Shown here: positions 22,593-32,070 of the stretch, piece after piece | Numbering within the stretch: position 1 is the stretch's first letter | How the letters are laid out: every line of letters begins with the position of its first letter | Assembly (NCBI GenBank): GCA_016928115.1 | Contig: JAFGLI010000003.1 | Coordinates: 1 to 33,487, forward strand | Length of the DNA stretch: 33,487 nt | Source: Candidatus Woesearchaeota archaeon | Lineage (GTDB): Archaea > Nanobdellota > Nanobdellia > Woesearchaeales > UBA9642 | Reading direction: 5' to 3' | Notes under the pieces: generated by a model | What the model was told of the DNA's origin: nothing | Seen by the model: the letters and a program-made list of their open reading frames with translations, nothing else | The model's database searches: none | Made by a program: the position numbers and the translations under genes

Positions 22593-24725
22593 CTAAACTG
22601 TTTCAGCAGGTAATTTTTTGACTTCATCTGGTTTCAGCTGCCTGTCAAAGGTTTTCCTTTCCTTAAACTCCTCCTGCTTGCCGTCATGCCACTGTTCAAC
22701 AGGCCTTAAATAGCCGACTGACCTTGACCATATCTCGCACTTGCTTCCGCATTTATCACAAGTTAGATGCTTTCCTGATATATAGCCGTGCTGAGGGCAT
22801 ATGCTGAATGTCGGGGTTATTGAATAATAAGGCAGATGGAAGTTATCTGCTATTTTCTTCACAAGCTTTTTTGTTATTTCAGGGTCAGGGCTTTCCCCTA
22901 TGAAGCCATGAAGAACAGTTCCTCCAGTATATTTTATCTGCAGACTATCCTGAAGCTCCAAAGCCTCAAAGAAGTCATCTGAAAAATCAACAGGAAGTTG
23001 CGAGCTGTTTGTATAATAAGGCTCGACTTCCTTTCCTCTTTTATCCTGATTGTAGAACCTTATGTCAGGATATTTAATCCTGTCCAGCCTTGCCAGCCTG
23101 TAAGAGGTTCCTTCTGCAGGTGTAGCCTCAAGATTGAATATAGAGCCGGTCTCCTGCTGGTAATCAGATAATTTTTTTCTCATAAACATAAGTGTTTTCT
23201 CTGCAAACCTTTTTCCTTCCTCATCTCCTGTTGTTTTTCCGAAAAGATTATAAACTGCTTCATTCATCCCCACTAATCCTATGGTTGAGAAATGATTCTT
23301 CCAGTATTTCCCTTCTGCTTTTTTTATGTTCCTCAGATAATATTTACTGTAAGGATATAATCCTCTTTCAGTATAAGCCTCAAGAATTTCCCTTTTTATA
23401 ATCAGGCTTTGTTTGGCAATATCCATTAAACTGCCTAACCTTCTGAAAAAATCATCCTCATCTTTTGATAAAAAGCCTATTCTCGGCATGTTTATTGTTA
23501 CAACACCTATGGAGCCTGTTAAAGGATTTGAGCCAAATAATCCTCCTCCTCTTTTTTTAAGTTCCCTGTTGTCTATGCGAAGCCTGCAGCACATGCTCCT
23601 TACATCATCAGGCTTCATATCTGAATTTACAAAATTAGAAAAATAAGGTATGCCGTATTTTGAGGTCATTTGCCATATCTTATCATAATTTTCATTATCC
23701 CATTCGAAATCTTTTGTTATGTTATATGTGGGTATGGGAAAGGTAAAAGGCCTTCCTTTTGCATCCCCTGCCATAATGACTTCTGCCAGCGCATTATTGA
23801 ACATATCCATCTCTTTCTGGAACTCACCATAAGTCTCGTCCCTGATTTCTCCTCCTATAATCACAGATTCGTTTTTCATGAATTCAGGGCATTTCAAGTC
23901 GAGTGTAATATTTGTGAAAGGAGTCTGGAATCCAACCCTTGTAGGAACATTCATATTAAAAAGAAACTTCTGTATTGCCTGCTTGACCTCTTTATAATCC
24001 AGGTTGTCATATCTTATAAAAGGAGCCATCAAGGTATCAAAATTAGATAATGCCTGGGCGCCTGCTGCTTCTCCCTGAAGAGTGTATAGAAAATTAACCA
24101 CCTGAAGCAACACTACATCAAAATGCTTTGCAGGCTTTGACTCTATCTTTCCCCTTACTCCTTTGAACCCGGAAACCAGTATGTCTTTCAGATCCCAGCC
24201 AACACAATAAGGCCCTAATGTTCCAAGGTCGTGTATATGAAAATCGCCTTCCTTATGCGCTTCCCTTATGTCTCTTGGGTATGTGCTGTTAAGCCAGTAA
24301 TTTGAAATGACTTTGCTTGTTATATGGACATTCAGCCCCTGTAAAGAAAAGGTCATGTTGCTGTTTTCCCTTACCTGCCAGTCAGACTCATCTATGTAAT
24401 CATCAACCATACTGATATCTCTTATCAGGCCGATAAACTGCCTTATGTTCTTATGCTGCTCCCTGTAGAGTATGTATGCTTTGGATGTTCTGGCGTGCCC
24501 TTTCTCAATAAGAACCTTTTCAACTATGTCCTGGACCTCTTCAACAGAAGGTACTGCATCCCTGAATTTTTCATTTATTATGCTTACAACTTCAAGGGCC
24601 AATTCTTCAGAAAGTTTCCTGTCCTCTCCGCCTACTGCCTGGGCTGCCTTGAATATTGCATTTGTTATCTTTTCCTTGTCAAAATCGACAATTCTACCAT
24701 CTCTTTTCTTTATCCTGTCAACCAT
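22593..24725 (-). CDS. nrdD: Anaerobic ribonucleoside-triphosphate reductase, class III
   Basis: A 710-residue reductase of usual length with an N-terminal ATP-cone regulatory domain (about 1-95, KKRDGRIVDFDKEKITNAIF). Active-site cysteines occur in GPYCVGWDLKDIL (about 171-183) and SMCCRLRID (about 385-393). Near the C-terminus a zinc site (CDKCGSKC, about 656-663) precedes the glycyl-radical loop RSVGYL, with the radical glycine near 670. It reduces ribonucleotides to deoxyribonucleotides without oxygen, so the organism is probably anaerobic or oxygen-sensitive. A Shine-Dalgarno-like AAGGGAG (minus strand of 24734-24740) precedes the ATG and supports the start. No intein. Confidence 0.97.
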   Translation of the reverse strand: MVDRIKKRDGRIVDFDKEKITNAIFKAAQAVGGEDRKLSEELALEVVSIINEKFRDAVPSVEEVQDIVEKVLIEKGHARTSKAYILYREQHKNIRQFIGLIRDISMVDDYIDESDWQVRENSNMTFSLQGLNVHITSKVISNYWLNSTYPRDIREAHKEGDFHIHDLGTLGPYCVGWDLKDILVSGFKGVRGKIESKPAKHFDVVLLQVVNFLYTLQGEAAGAQALSNFDTLMAPFIRYDNLDYKEVKQAIQKFLFNMNVPTRVGFQTPFTNITLDLKCPEFMKNESVIIGGEIRDETYGEFQKEMDMFNNALAEVIMAGDAKGRPFTFPIPTYNITKDFEWDNENYDKIWQMTSKYGIPYFSNFVNSDMKPDDVRSMCCRLRIDNRELKKRGGGLFGSNPLTGSIGVVTINMPRIGFLSKDEDDFFRRLGSLMDIAKQSLIIKREILEAYTERGLYPYSKYYLRNIKKAEGKYWKNHFSTIGLVGMNEAVYNLFGKTTGDEEGKRFAEKTLMFMRKKLSDYQQETGSIFNLEATPAEGTSYRLARLDRIKYPDIRFYNQDKRGKEVEPYYTNSSQLPVDFSDDFFEALELQDSLQIKYTGGTVLHGFIGESPDPEITKKLVKKIADNFHLPYYSITPTFSICPQHGYISGKHLTCDKCGSKCEIWSRSVGYLRPVEQWHDGKQEEFKERKTFDRQLKPDEVKKLPAETV

Positions 24726-24961
24726 ATTATAACTCCCTTATCGTGCTAATTCACAGCTCTTTTTTGATAAATATTAAGATATAGTCTTATATTTTTATTT
24801 ACAATGAACAGGAAAATTTTAACATATATAAAAATAATTGTCTTTTATTATATATATCATAATAGTTTTTTTAAGGAATTTATTTTAAAATACTTTTTTT
24901 GTTTGCATATAAAAGGATTTATCGCTATCTTTAAATATAAAATCATTTTTCATTAACTAAA
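24726..24961. promoter_or_regulatory. Divergent A+T-rich promoter region between nrdD and the aIF2-beta gene
   Basis: 236 bases without a gene. On the minus side a TATA-like ATAAATAT lies near 24768-24775 and a GGGAG element at 24734-24738. On the plus side TTTAAATA (24930-24937) is centred about 28 bp upstream of the aIF2-beta ATG. Several T-runs (near 24868-24874 and 24894-24900) are present. No NrdR-like operator or RNA gene was recognised. Confidence 0.4.
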
Positions 24962-25378
24962 ATGAATGCTGAGGAATATAAAAAAATGCTTGAAGAAGGG
25001 AAGAAAGAGCTTCCTGATAATTTATCTCATAAAGAGAGGTTTGAGATTCCCGGGGTTAAAGGGCATATCCAGGGAAACAGGACAATAATCGCCAATTTCT
25101 CAAAAATCGCAAACACGCTGGGAAGAAAGCCTGAACATCTATTGAAATATGTCCAGAAAGAGCTTGCAAGCCCGGGAGAACTGATAAAAGGCGCAGTCAT
25201 ATTCGGGAGCAAGATTTCAGCAAAAAAGATAAACCAGAAAATAAGCCAGTACGCAGAGGAATTTGTAATCTGCAAAGAGTGCGGAAAGCCTGATACTGAA
25301 TTGATGAAAAAAGAAGGCATTCTCTTTGTGAAATGCCATGCATGCGGAGCAAGGCACAGCACAGGAAGCTCTGCCTAA
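24962..25378 (+). CDS. Translation initiation factor aIF2 subunit beta
   Basis: A 138-residue protein of normal archaeal length. Residues 25-100 are the alpha/beta core (RFEIPGVKGHIQGNRTIIAN, then HLLKYVQKELASPGELIKGA). The C-terminal zinc ribbon has CKECGKPDTELMKKEG followed by CHACGARH, four cysteines in two CxxC pairs. The subunit helps the aIF2 heterotrimer deliver methionyl initiator tRNA to the ribosome. The gene precedes a DUF424 gene by 30 bp, a pairing known in other archaea. Confidence 0.95.
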   Translation: MNAEEYKKMLEEGKKELPDNLSHKERFEIPGVKGHIQGNRTIIANFSKIANTLGRKPEHLLKYVQKELASPGELIKGAVIFGSKISAKKINQKISQYAEEFVICKECGKPDTELMKKEGILFVKCHACGARHSTGSSA

Positions 25379-25408
25379 GCATCACATAATAAATATATAA
25401 TCCATAAA

Positions 25409-25708
25409 ATGATAGCTGCAAAAAAACATTGTTTTCAGGAAAAAATTGTTTTAGCCATTGCAGATAAAAATATTCTGGGGAAAAAATATTCTGAAAAAGG
25501 GCTTCAGCTGGATTTAAGCTCTGGTTTCTATAAAGGAAAGGAAAAGCCTGAAAAGGAAATTGAAAAAATGATTGATGAAGCAGATATGCTTAATGTTGTG
25601 GGAAAAGAGTCTATTGAATTCTGCATTAAAAAAAGGCTTGTTGATAAAAAAAACATAATAAAAATAAAAGGAATTCCACATACCCAAATCATACTATTAA
25701 AAGAATAA
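25409..25708 (+). CDS. DUF424 family protein
   Basis: A 99-residue archaeal protein matching DUF424: KIVLAIADKNILGKKYSEKG, then LDLSSGFYKG, EADMLNVVGKESIEFCIKKR and IPHTQIILL. The function of the family is unknown. Its habitual neighbour is the aIF2-beta gene, as here, which suggests a role around translation, but that is inference. It probably shares the aIF2-beta transcript, although a weak TATA-like AAATATAT lies just upstream. Confidence 0.85.
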   Translation: MIAAKKHCFQEKIVLAIADKNILGKKYSEKGLQLDLSSGFYKGKEKPEKEIEKMIDEADMLNVVGKESIEFCIKKRLVDKKNIIKIKGIPHTQIILLKE

Positions 25709-25743
25709 AAATTGTATAGAAGAGAAGAAAATTCAACAAAAAA

Positions 25744-25751
25744 TTTAAATA
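25744..25751 (+). promoter_or_regulatory. TATA box of the EamA transporter gene
   Basis: TTTAAATA is centred 26 bp upstream of the ATG at 25773 with no Shine-Dalgarno, indicating a leaderless transcript. Confidence 0.45.
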
Positions 25752-25772
25752 TCCTTATCTAAATAAAAAATT

Positions 25773-26645
25773 ATGTTATGGCTTATATATGCATTATTGA
25801 CTGCTGTATTAGTATCTTTCAGCACATTAATGGAGAAAAAAGTTTTGTTTAAAGAGCATGCAATGGAATTTTCTGCTGTTCTGGCTTTATTTAATATGAT
25901 TCTGGCTTTGCCTTTTTTCTTATTTGTGGATTTCTCAAAAATAACATTAAGGCCTTTAGTATATATGTTCTTAGCGAGTATCATGGCAGCTGTGGCTTTC
26001 TTGCTTATTATAAAAGCAATGAGGCATATGGAAGTAAGCTCTGTTTCTCCTTTAGTAATAATGGGCCCTGGACTGACTGCTGTTCTGGCTTTTATTTTTC
26101 TTGGGGAGAGTTTATCTGTTTTTGAAATATTAGGAATAGGTTTGTTGTTATTTGGGGCATATATATTAGAAACCAAAGACAGAAAACATCTGCTTGAGCC
26201 TTTTAAAATAATAAAAGAATCAAAATATATTCATTTTATATTAATTAGTATATTGCTTTACAGCATAACTTCTTTGATTAGCAGAGTGGTTTTGGCGCAT
26301 TATAACTTAACTCCTGAAACATACATAGCAATTATACACATATTCTTAGCAATAAACTTCTTTATTATGCTTGCTTTTTTTCATGATGGTATAAAAGGAA
26401 TCAAACACGGTATGAAAAATGCCTGGTTGCCAATATTAATCGTATCTGTTTTTGTTATCAGCTACAGGTTTTTTCAGGCAAATGCTATAAAACTTGCAAG
26501 AGTAGGTTTGGTGGAATCAGTAAAAAAACTTTCTGTTTTGTTTACTGTTATTATAGGCGGGGAAATATTTCATGAAAAAAACCTGATGAAAAAAATAATA
26601 GCTTCTCTGATTATGACAGCAGGAGTTTTATTGATTGTAATATAA
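25773..26645 (+). CDS. EamA/DMT-family transporter
   Basis: A 290-residue protein with about ten membrane helices in two homologous halves (about 1-135 and 150-290), the EamA architecture of drug/metabolite transporters. Each half ends with a similar pattern: ISPLV-like SSVSPLVIMGPGLTAVLAFI in the first and ESVKKLSVLFTVIIGGEIFH in the second, each followed by a hydrophobic helix. Substrates in the family range from amino acids to nucleotides and cannot be predicted here. It is convergent with the DP2 gene, whose stop is 33 bp away. Confidence 0.9.
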   Translation: MLWLIYALLTAVLVSFSTLMEKKVLFKEHAMEFSAVLALFNMILALPFFLFVDFSKITLRPLVYMFLASIMAAVAFLLIIKAMRHMEVSSVSPLVIMGPGLTAVLAFIFLGESLSVFEILGIGLLLFGAYILETKDRKHLLEPFKIIKESKYIHFILISILLYSITSLISRVVLAHYNLTPETYIAIIHIFLAINFFIMLAFFHDGIKGIKHGMKNAWLPILIVSVFVISYRFFQANAIKLARVGLVESVKKLSVLFTVIIGGEIFHEKNLMKKIIASLIMTAGVLLIVI

Positions 26646-26678
26646 ATTAAAAATATGAACTAAAGAAATAATCTTTTT

Positions 26679-29600
26679 CTAACCAAACCATTTACCCAGT
26701 GCTTCCTGCTTCTCTGCCTCTTTCCCGAACATGCTTTCAACCCTTCTTTTCAATAACTCCAAAGATTGTTTAAGATAAACAGGAACATTAAAATTCTCTG
26801 CCAGGCTTAAGCTGGGCTCAAGATATTTAACAATAGAGCCTTCTGAAATTGTGAAAATGATCCTTCCCCCGCATTCGCATTTCCCGTTCAAAGGAGGCCT
26901 CCTGTATTTCTGGTTGCAGTCAACGCACCTGAACTGCTGCTGCGAGAATTTCCTTAAATTGCCTTTGATATCCCTTAAAAAATGCCTTTCTATAACCAAA
27001 GCAGCAACATCCCCTGAATCAACAGCCCTTATCTTCTCTGCAAGATCCATCTGGCTTTTCAGCTTATCTTCCATTGTAGGCAGTGTTTTGTATGCGCTGC
27101 ATGTTACCCCTGCATTTATGTTTTCAGTATTATGAGTAAACCCATAGCCCTCAAACTGCTCTTTTGTCCCTAAAACATCAAAAACCTGCTTTATTTTGTC
27201 TTTTATCTCATTAGGGTGCTTATATCTTCTTGCAGCCTCATATAATTCCATAGGGTATTTCCACACAATATCAACATCAAAAGCCATATCATCAATCTCT
27301 TTTGGATTAAGGGCATATGTTAACACTAATGGGGCATCCATTGTACTGCCCCTGTGCGCCGGCAGGTATTTCTGGGAAAAGTTCAGGAAAGCATCCATCA
27401 TCATCATTATTGATGACTCATCACCGTCGCAGTCCCTTCTCATAGCTGCATGGAAATTAGGATGTGCAAGGAAACCCTGCGTATTAGAAAACCCTATTAT
27501 CCTGCCCAGAATTCCTGCTGATGTATGCGGAGCCAGTCCTATAATTAATTTTCCTACGAGGTCTTTCCTGGAACCAAGATTATAATATCTCGGAAGACTG
27601 TAAACCTTCTCAAGAAGCTCATCTATAAAATTGCATGTCCTGAAAAATATCTCATCACTGGGCTCTTCAGGATTGTCTGCTGAGCATGGAAGTATAATAT
27701 CCTGGCATTTCAGCTCAAGAATCTGGTTTTCATTCTCCAGGTGCTTTTTGTTTATATCATAAAGGTAGCCTAATTCTTTTAATTTTTCAACAGATACATG
27801 AACCTCCTTAGGCTTAAAGTGGGTAAGGGCGACCTCAGAGCAGTCATACCTTATTGTCCCGTCCTTGTTCACATTTATCTTGTTTTCTGCCCTCAGTATC
27901 CCTTTTATCAGGTGCTCAGGAATATGGTCCTTGTTGCTTGTTCCCCTTACTCCTTTTATAAGGTCAGGGTATATTTTTGTTTTTAATTGCTTCAGCAGGT
28001 TATCAAAAATCTCATTTATATTTATGGTTGTCCTTCTGTATGTGCTGAACTCCTCCCCCTCAGCCTCTTTTTCTGAAATCTCCCCCCTGCTTTTGGTTAT
28101 TACAAGGGGCTTTGTCTTTTTGCCGCATTTCTCACAGACCCTGAAAACGGTGTTTTTTGAGCAGTCTTCGCAGAAATAAACAGGAAAATCCGAGACTATT
28201 TTGCCTTTTTCCATTGCTGCCTGGAAGCTTCTTAATTTTCCTCCTTCATAGCCTACAGGAAACAAAACATGGGGCTGTCCCCTCAGCTTTCTCATTTTTG
28301 CCTTTTCAGGCCTTCCCATCCTTGCACCTATAAATGTTCCTGCCTTATCTTCAACTTTAAGAGGAGATATTTCATTTATGAGGTCAAGAACTGTTTTCTT
28401 ATCATCAAAAGAAAGCTCTTTGTTTTTTTCAGTATACTGCCTTATATTTCTTCTTATCTCTATCAAATGGTCATCTCTTTTTTTTGTATCATCAAGCATG
28501 TCCAGAACACTGAAAAAGGCTGTTGCTGTATCTTTATCAAGCACAATATATTCTGAGCTGGCTAATTTATGGGGAACTCCTAATAACTCAAGGGCCCTTT
28601 TCCCTTCGCTGTTGATTATCACTGCCTTGTTTATTATGTTGTCATCAGTATAGTCAATCTTCATCCTCTCAAGCATTTTTATCAATGAATCAAATTCATC
28701 AAAAGAGATTGTCTTCCAGTAAAAAGTATATTTGGGATGTAATGGAATGGATAGTTTTTTGCTGAGGTATACTGAAAGGGAAGCCGAAGGCTTATAATAC
28801 AGGGGCTCTTCAATAAATCTTTTCAGCCTTTCTATATCAAGTTTAAGAAATTCTGCTGATTTGTTTAATATTGTTTCATTTAATCCCTTTGATACTTCAG
28901 CAGGAATATTCTCTTTGTTTTCAGAAAACATATTTAATAGGCTTTTCTTAAAGTGAAGTGCCCATTCCTCCTCGCAGTAGCCGCAGGGAATTAGCTCATG
29001 GGAGCGGTTAAAGAAATCCCCGTAGTTTATCAGAACATCCCCTAAAAACAATATCTCAACTATATCTTTTTTGCATTCTTTCACAGCATCTTCATTATTA
29101 AACTGTATGACTGAGCCGTCTTTTAATTTCACTATAGGTCCTTCTATTGTATCGCATGGAGTGAAAATAGCTGCTTTGCCCGGCCTTTCCACCTTCAGCT
29201 GGGTTCCTGTTGCAATAAAATCATTTGAGACATGCATTGTGCAGGGATGTATTGCCTGGCCTGAATAGCCGCTGGCCCTGCTTCTGCCGTACCTTAACCT
29301 TAAAGAGCCTGTTCTTGAAGGATATCCCAGAACAGGCCTTCCTGCAACCAAATCTTTTATATAAGTATAGTTAGGTTTTACTTTATGGTTATGGTCATGG
29401 TTTTGGTTATTATCTTCTGAAATTGTCTTGCTCTTGGCTTCTTTCTGGATTTTAATGAACTTTTCGAGAAAATCCCAGTGCTCCAAATCAAACTCTTTTC
29501 CCCATTCTTTCAGCCTTTTCCATAATTTAGGGGCTTTCAAAGGTATGCATGAAGAATGTATAAGGCAATAGCCGTTCCTTAATCTGTTTTCAGGAACCCT

Positions 29601-30329
29601 TGGAAGGTCCTTGTAGTTTGAAACCTCATATTTCTCGCTTGGGTCTCCTGCGATTTCAACAGGAAGATGCTTCATGAGGAAATCAGTCTCTTTTTTTGAG
29701 GGAAAATACTGTAAATTAGTAATCATAGTATGATAATCCTCAAGCTCCCTGTGGCAGCGCTCAATCTCCATAGGTGTAGGGTCATAAATAGAGTAATTGA
29801 ATTTTTTTCTTATGTAATCTGCAATAAGAACAGAAACAGAAGCTGCTGTCCCTCCTGCATTTCTTATAGGCCCGCTGTATCTCAACGAGAAATATTTTCC
29901 TTTTCCATCCAGCCTGTCTTTTAATTCAACAGAAACAAGGCCCTCTAACGGGCTTGACACAACACCCACTGTGACATAAGCAAACCCTGTTTTTATGCCT
30001 ATCTCCATTGCCTCTTTTTCGTCTTTGAACTTGCAGAATTTCTGCTGTGCCACTTCCTCAGCTATCTTCAGTGCAACCCTCCAGTCCAGTATACCATATT
30101 TATTCTCAAGCTCAACTATCCTCTTTACTGCCCCTGAGTTTTCCAGCTGTGGTGCAACTATAGATATAATCCCGATAACCCTTTCCGCCATGTTCTTTGC
30201 CAGTTTCACCTCTACATTATCCACAGGGTCATAATTCTTTGCTCTTGCTTTGCCTGCTATTTTATGCCCGTAAAAGCATTTTTTCTTAAGGTCCTCGAAA
30301 TATTTTTTCATATGCTTTGAAGATTCCAT
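26679..30329 (-). CDS. polC: DNA polymerase II (family D) large subunit DP2
   Basis: A 1216-residue catalytic subunit of normal length with no intein. The two-barrel active site is near 955-975 (FHAAMRRDCDGDESSIMMMM); its DxD aspartates bind the catalytic metals. RSRASGYSGQAIHP and GTQLKVERPGKAAIFTPCDT are further conserved segments. Zinc-type cysteine pairs occur near 446 (CGYC), 720 (CEDC...CEKC) and 1131 (CVDC...CEC). A Asn/His-rich linker (NNQNHDHNHK) lies near 305-315. The last residues, QEALGKWF (1208-1215), match the PCNA-interacting (PIP) consensus QxxLxxWF. DP2 with DP1 is the likely replicative polymerase. It starts 16 bp after the DP1 stop in the same operon. Confidence 0.97.
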   Translation of the reverse strand: MESSKHMKKYFEDLKKKCFYGHKIAGKARAKNYDPVDNVEVKLAKNMAERVIGIISIVAPQLENSGAVKRIVELENKYGILDWRVALKIAEEVAQQKFCKFKDEKEAMEIGIKTGFAYVTVGVVSSPLEGLVSVELKDRLDGKGKYFSLRYSGPIRNAGGTAASVSVLIADYIRKKFNYSIYDPTPMEIERCHRELEDYHTMITNLQYFPSKKETDFLMKHLPVEIAGDPSEKYEVSNYKDLPRVPENRLRNGYCLIHSSCIPLKAPKLWKRLKEWGKEFDLEHWDFLEKFIKIQKEAKSKTISEDNNQNHDHNHKVKPNYTYIKDLVAGRPVLGYPSRTGSLRLRYGRSRASGYSGQAIHPCTMHVSNDFIATGTQLKVERPGKAAIFTPCDTIEGPIVKLKDGSVIQFNNEDAVKECKKDIVEILFLGDVLINYGDFFNRSHELIPCGYCEEEWALHFKKSLLNMFSENKENIPAEVSKGLNETILNKSAEFLKLDIERLKRFIEEPLYYKPSASLSVYLSKKLSIPLHPKYTFYWKTISFDEFDSLIKMLERMKIDYTDDNIINKAVIINSEGKRALELLGVPHKLASSEYIVLDKDTATAFFSVLDMLDDTKKRDDHLIEIRRNIRQYTEKNKELSFDDKKTVLDLINEISPLKVEDKAGTFIGARMGRPEKAKMRKLRGQPHVLFPVGYEGGKLRSFQAAMEKGKIVSDFPVYFCEDCSKNTVFRVCEKCGKKTKPLVITKSRGEISEKEAEGEEFSTYRRTTININEIFDNLLKQLKTKIYPDLIKGVRGTSNKDHIPEHLIKGILRAENKINVNKDGTIRYDCSEVALTHFKPKEVHVSVEKLKELGYLYDINKKHLENENQILELKCQDIILPCSADNPEEPSDEIFFRTCNFIDELLEKVYSLPRYYNLGSRKDLVGKLIIGLAPHTSAGILGRIIGFSNTQGFLAHPNFHAAMRRDCDGDESSIMMMMDAFLNFSQKYLPAHRGSTMDAPLVLTYALNPKEIDDMAFDVDIVWKYPMELYEAARRYKHPNEIKDKIKQVFDVLGTKEQFEGYGFTHNTENINAGVTCSAYKTLPTMEDKLKSQMDLAEKIRAVDSGDVAALVIERHFLRDIKGNLRKFSQQQFRCVDCNQKYRRPPLNGKCECGGRIIFTISEGSIVKYLEPSLSLAENFNVPVYLKQSLELLKRRVESMFGKEAEKQEALGKWFG

Positions 30330-30345
30330 CGTATTATAAACTGCT

Positions 30346-32001
30346 CTAAGTCAAAACCTCTTTTGTTTTTTCTATCTTTTTCATTTCCTGCAGGACATGT
30401 ATGTCTCTTGCCTTTTCCTCTTCCAGCTTGGATTTCCTCAAAAAGTTTATGATTTTTACTTCTCTTGTTTTCAGGTTGACCAGAGGGACTCTTGCTGCCT
30501 GCGGTACAATCCCCCTTTTTTTCTGGTAATCACTTATATCCATCCAGCCTGAAGCATTTATCATAGTTGTTGAATGGTAATTTGAGACGGTTATCCTATG
30601 TATGTGGCCTGTGATGAAAAAATCAGGTATTGTTTTTATCAGCAAAGGGTCTTCATCAGGGTCGGGAACATATAAGCTTGAATTGTGGGAAGGGGCCAGG
30701 TGCCTTCTTTCAAGCAGATACTTCATTACTTTGTCAACCGCCCTGAAGCTTCCCTCTTTTCTTACTTCCTCAAGCATATCTGAATAATATATCAGGGAAG
30801 TCCCATGGTAAAGAAGCACATTGAAGCCAGGAAATTTATCTGTTGCACCTATATTTAAAACAGCAGGGTTGCTTACAAGGAACACATTGTCAAGCTCATA
30901 AAGGGACTCAGCGAAATCTTTGTATATGGGCGGCTGTGGCTCTGCAAGCCTGCCTGCATCATGATTGCCGGGGGAAACAATAATTGAGATATGGGAGGGT
31001 ATTTGCTTCAGGTATTCACTGAATACAGAATACTGTTTTTTTATGTCTTTAATATCGAGGTCTTTCTCATGATTAGGGTAATTTCCCACCCCATCAACAA
31101 GGTCTCCTGCAAAAAAAAGGTATTTTATTTTTTTTATAATCTCTTTCTGTTTTTCATCTCCTTTTTTTCCGTTTATCCATTCAATGAAACTCTCCCATTC
31201 TTTTTTTAGAAAATATTTGCTTCCGAAATGGGTATCGCCTATAAACAAAACATATTCTTCTTCAGGAGATTTTTTATATTCTGAAACCAGAGAAACATCT
31301 GGAAAATATATCTCATCTACAAATAGTATGTTATCATATACCCCACTAACACCAATAACTTCATCAAAATTTATGTTTTTTGCTTTTTTATACAAACCAT
31401 TTTTATTCTTATTAATAAGCACTTTTATGTAGCCTGTATTATCTTCTATCCTGAGAATAATATTGTTGTTTCGTGTGATTGTTTTTTCATAAACCATCCC
31501 TATAGTTGTTACTTTCTGCTTATTTCTTATTGATAATATTTTATTTATTGAAGTTGCATCCCGAAACTGCTGCCTTTTCATTATAAGGGATTTTAAAAAA
31601 CTGAACCTTTTGTTATAATAATCAACAAAATCCTGGAATGTCCTTTCCTTTGAAGGCTTGTTGTATGACGAGATTATTCTTACTTTCCTGGAAAGGGCCT
31701 CATCATACCTGAATATATCTTCTTTTTCCTGGAACTCATCTGCTGGAATATTCCCCGTCATATTTTTTTCAGAAATCCCGTAAATATCTTCTTTATCTCC
31801 TTCTTTTTTAGTTTGCCCGGATTTTATATTGTCCAATAAACCAGTATTTAATACTAACCTCCCTGGATCAATGCCTGAAATATATTTCTCCTTTATTTCA
31901 GTGAAAATATCAGGAGTGCTTAATAATTTGTTTTTCAGTGCATCATCTATTAAAAAAGAATGTTTAAGAAAAAATTCAATAATCTCATTTTCTTCAGCCA
32001 T
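30346..32001 (-). CDS. polB: DNA polymerase II (family D) small subunit DP1 (3'-5' exonuclease)
   Basis: 551 residues from the chosen ATG; an ATG at 32040 would add 13. The shorter start begins at the N-terminal helical domain (EENEIIEFFLKHSFLIDDAL) and was preferred. After a disordered-looking acidic stretch (about 60-110) comes an OB fold (about 155-225, KVTTIGMVYEKTITRNNNII). Then follows the calcineurin-like phosphoesterase with every motif intact: GDTHFGS (about 254), AGDLVDGVGN, PGNHDAGR (about 343), YHGTS and GHIHRI. The exonuclease is therefore probably active in proofreading. The gene lies between orc1 and DP2 with short gaps, so the three are probably one operon reading away from the putative origin. 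Confidence 0.95.
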   Translation of the reverse strand: MAEENEIIEFFLKHSFLIDDALKNKLLSTPDIFTEIKEKYISGIDPGRLVLNTGLLDNIKSGQTKKEGDKEDIYGISEKNMTGNIPADEFQEKEDIFRYDEALSRKVRIISSYNKPSKERTFQDFVDYYNKRFSFLKSLIMKRQQFRDATSINKILSIRNKQKVTTIGMVYEKTITRNNNIILRIEDNTGYIKVLINKNKNGLYKKAKNINFDEVIGVSGVYDNILFVDEIYFPDVSLVSEYKKSPEEEYVLFIGDTHFGSKYFLKKEWESFIEWINGKKGDEKQKEIIKKIKYLFFAGDLVDGVGNYPNHEKDLDIKDIKKQYSVFSEYLKQIPSHISIIVSPGNHDAGRLAEPQPPIYKDFAESLYELDNVFLVSNPAVLNIGATDKFPGFNVLLYHGTSLIYYSDMLEEVRKEGSFRAVDKVMKYLLERRHLAPSHNSSLYVPDPDEDPLLIKTIPDFFITGHIHRITVSNYHSTTMINASGWMDISDYQKKRGIVPQAARVPLVNLKTREVKIINFLRKSKLEEEKARDIHVLQEMKKIEKTKEVLT

Positions 32002-32070
32002 TTTGTTGTCCTTGCCCCCTATAACCCTCTTTTTATACAAGGTTATTAAATAATATAAAATTAGGATAGT

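Noticed and set aside
24726-24961. Possible tRNA or riboswitch in the 236-base gap
   Set aside because: No acceptor-stem pairing, TTCGA-type T-loop or G+C-rich stem is visible; the stretch is A+T-rich promoter-like DNA.
26679-30329. Possible intein in DP2
   Set aside because: The length is normal and there is no Cys/Ser-start with HN-C end insertion near the active site.
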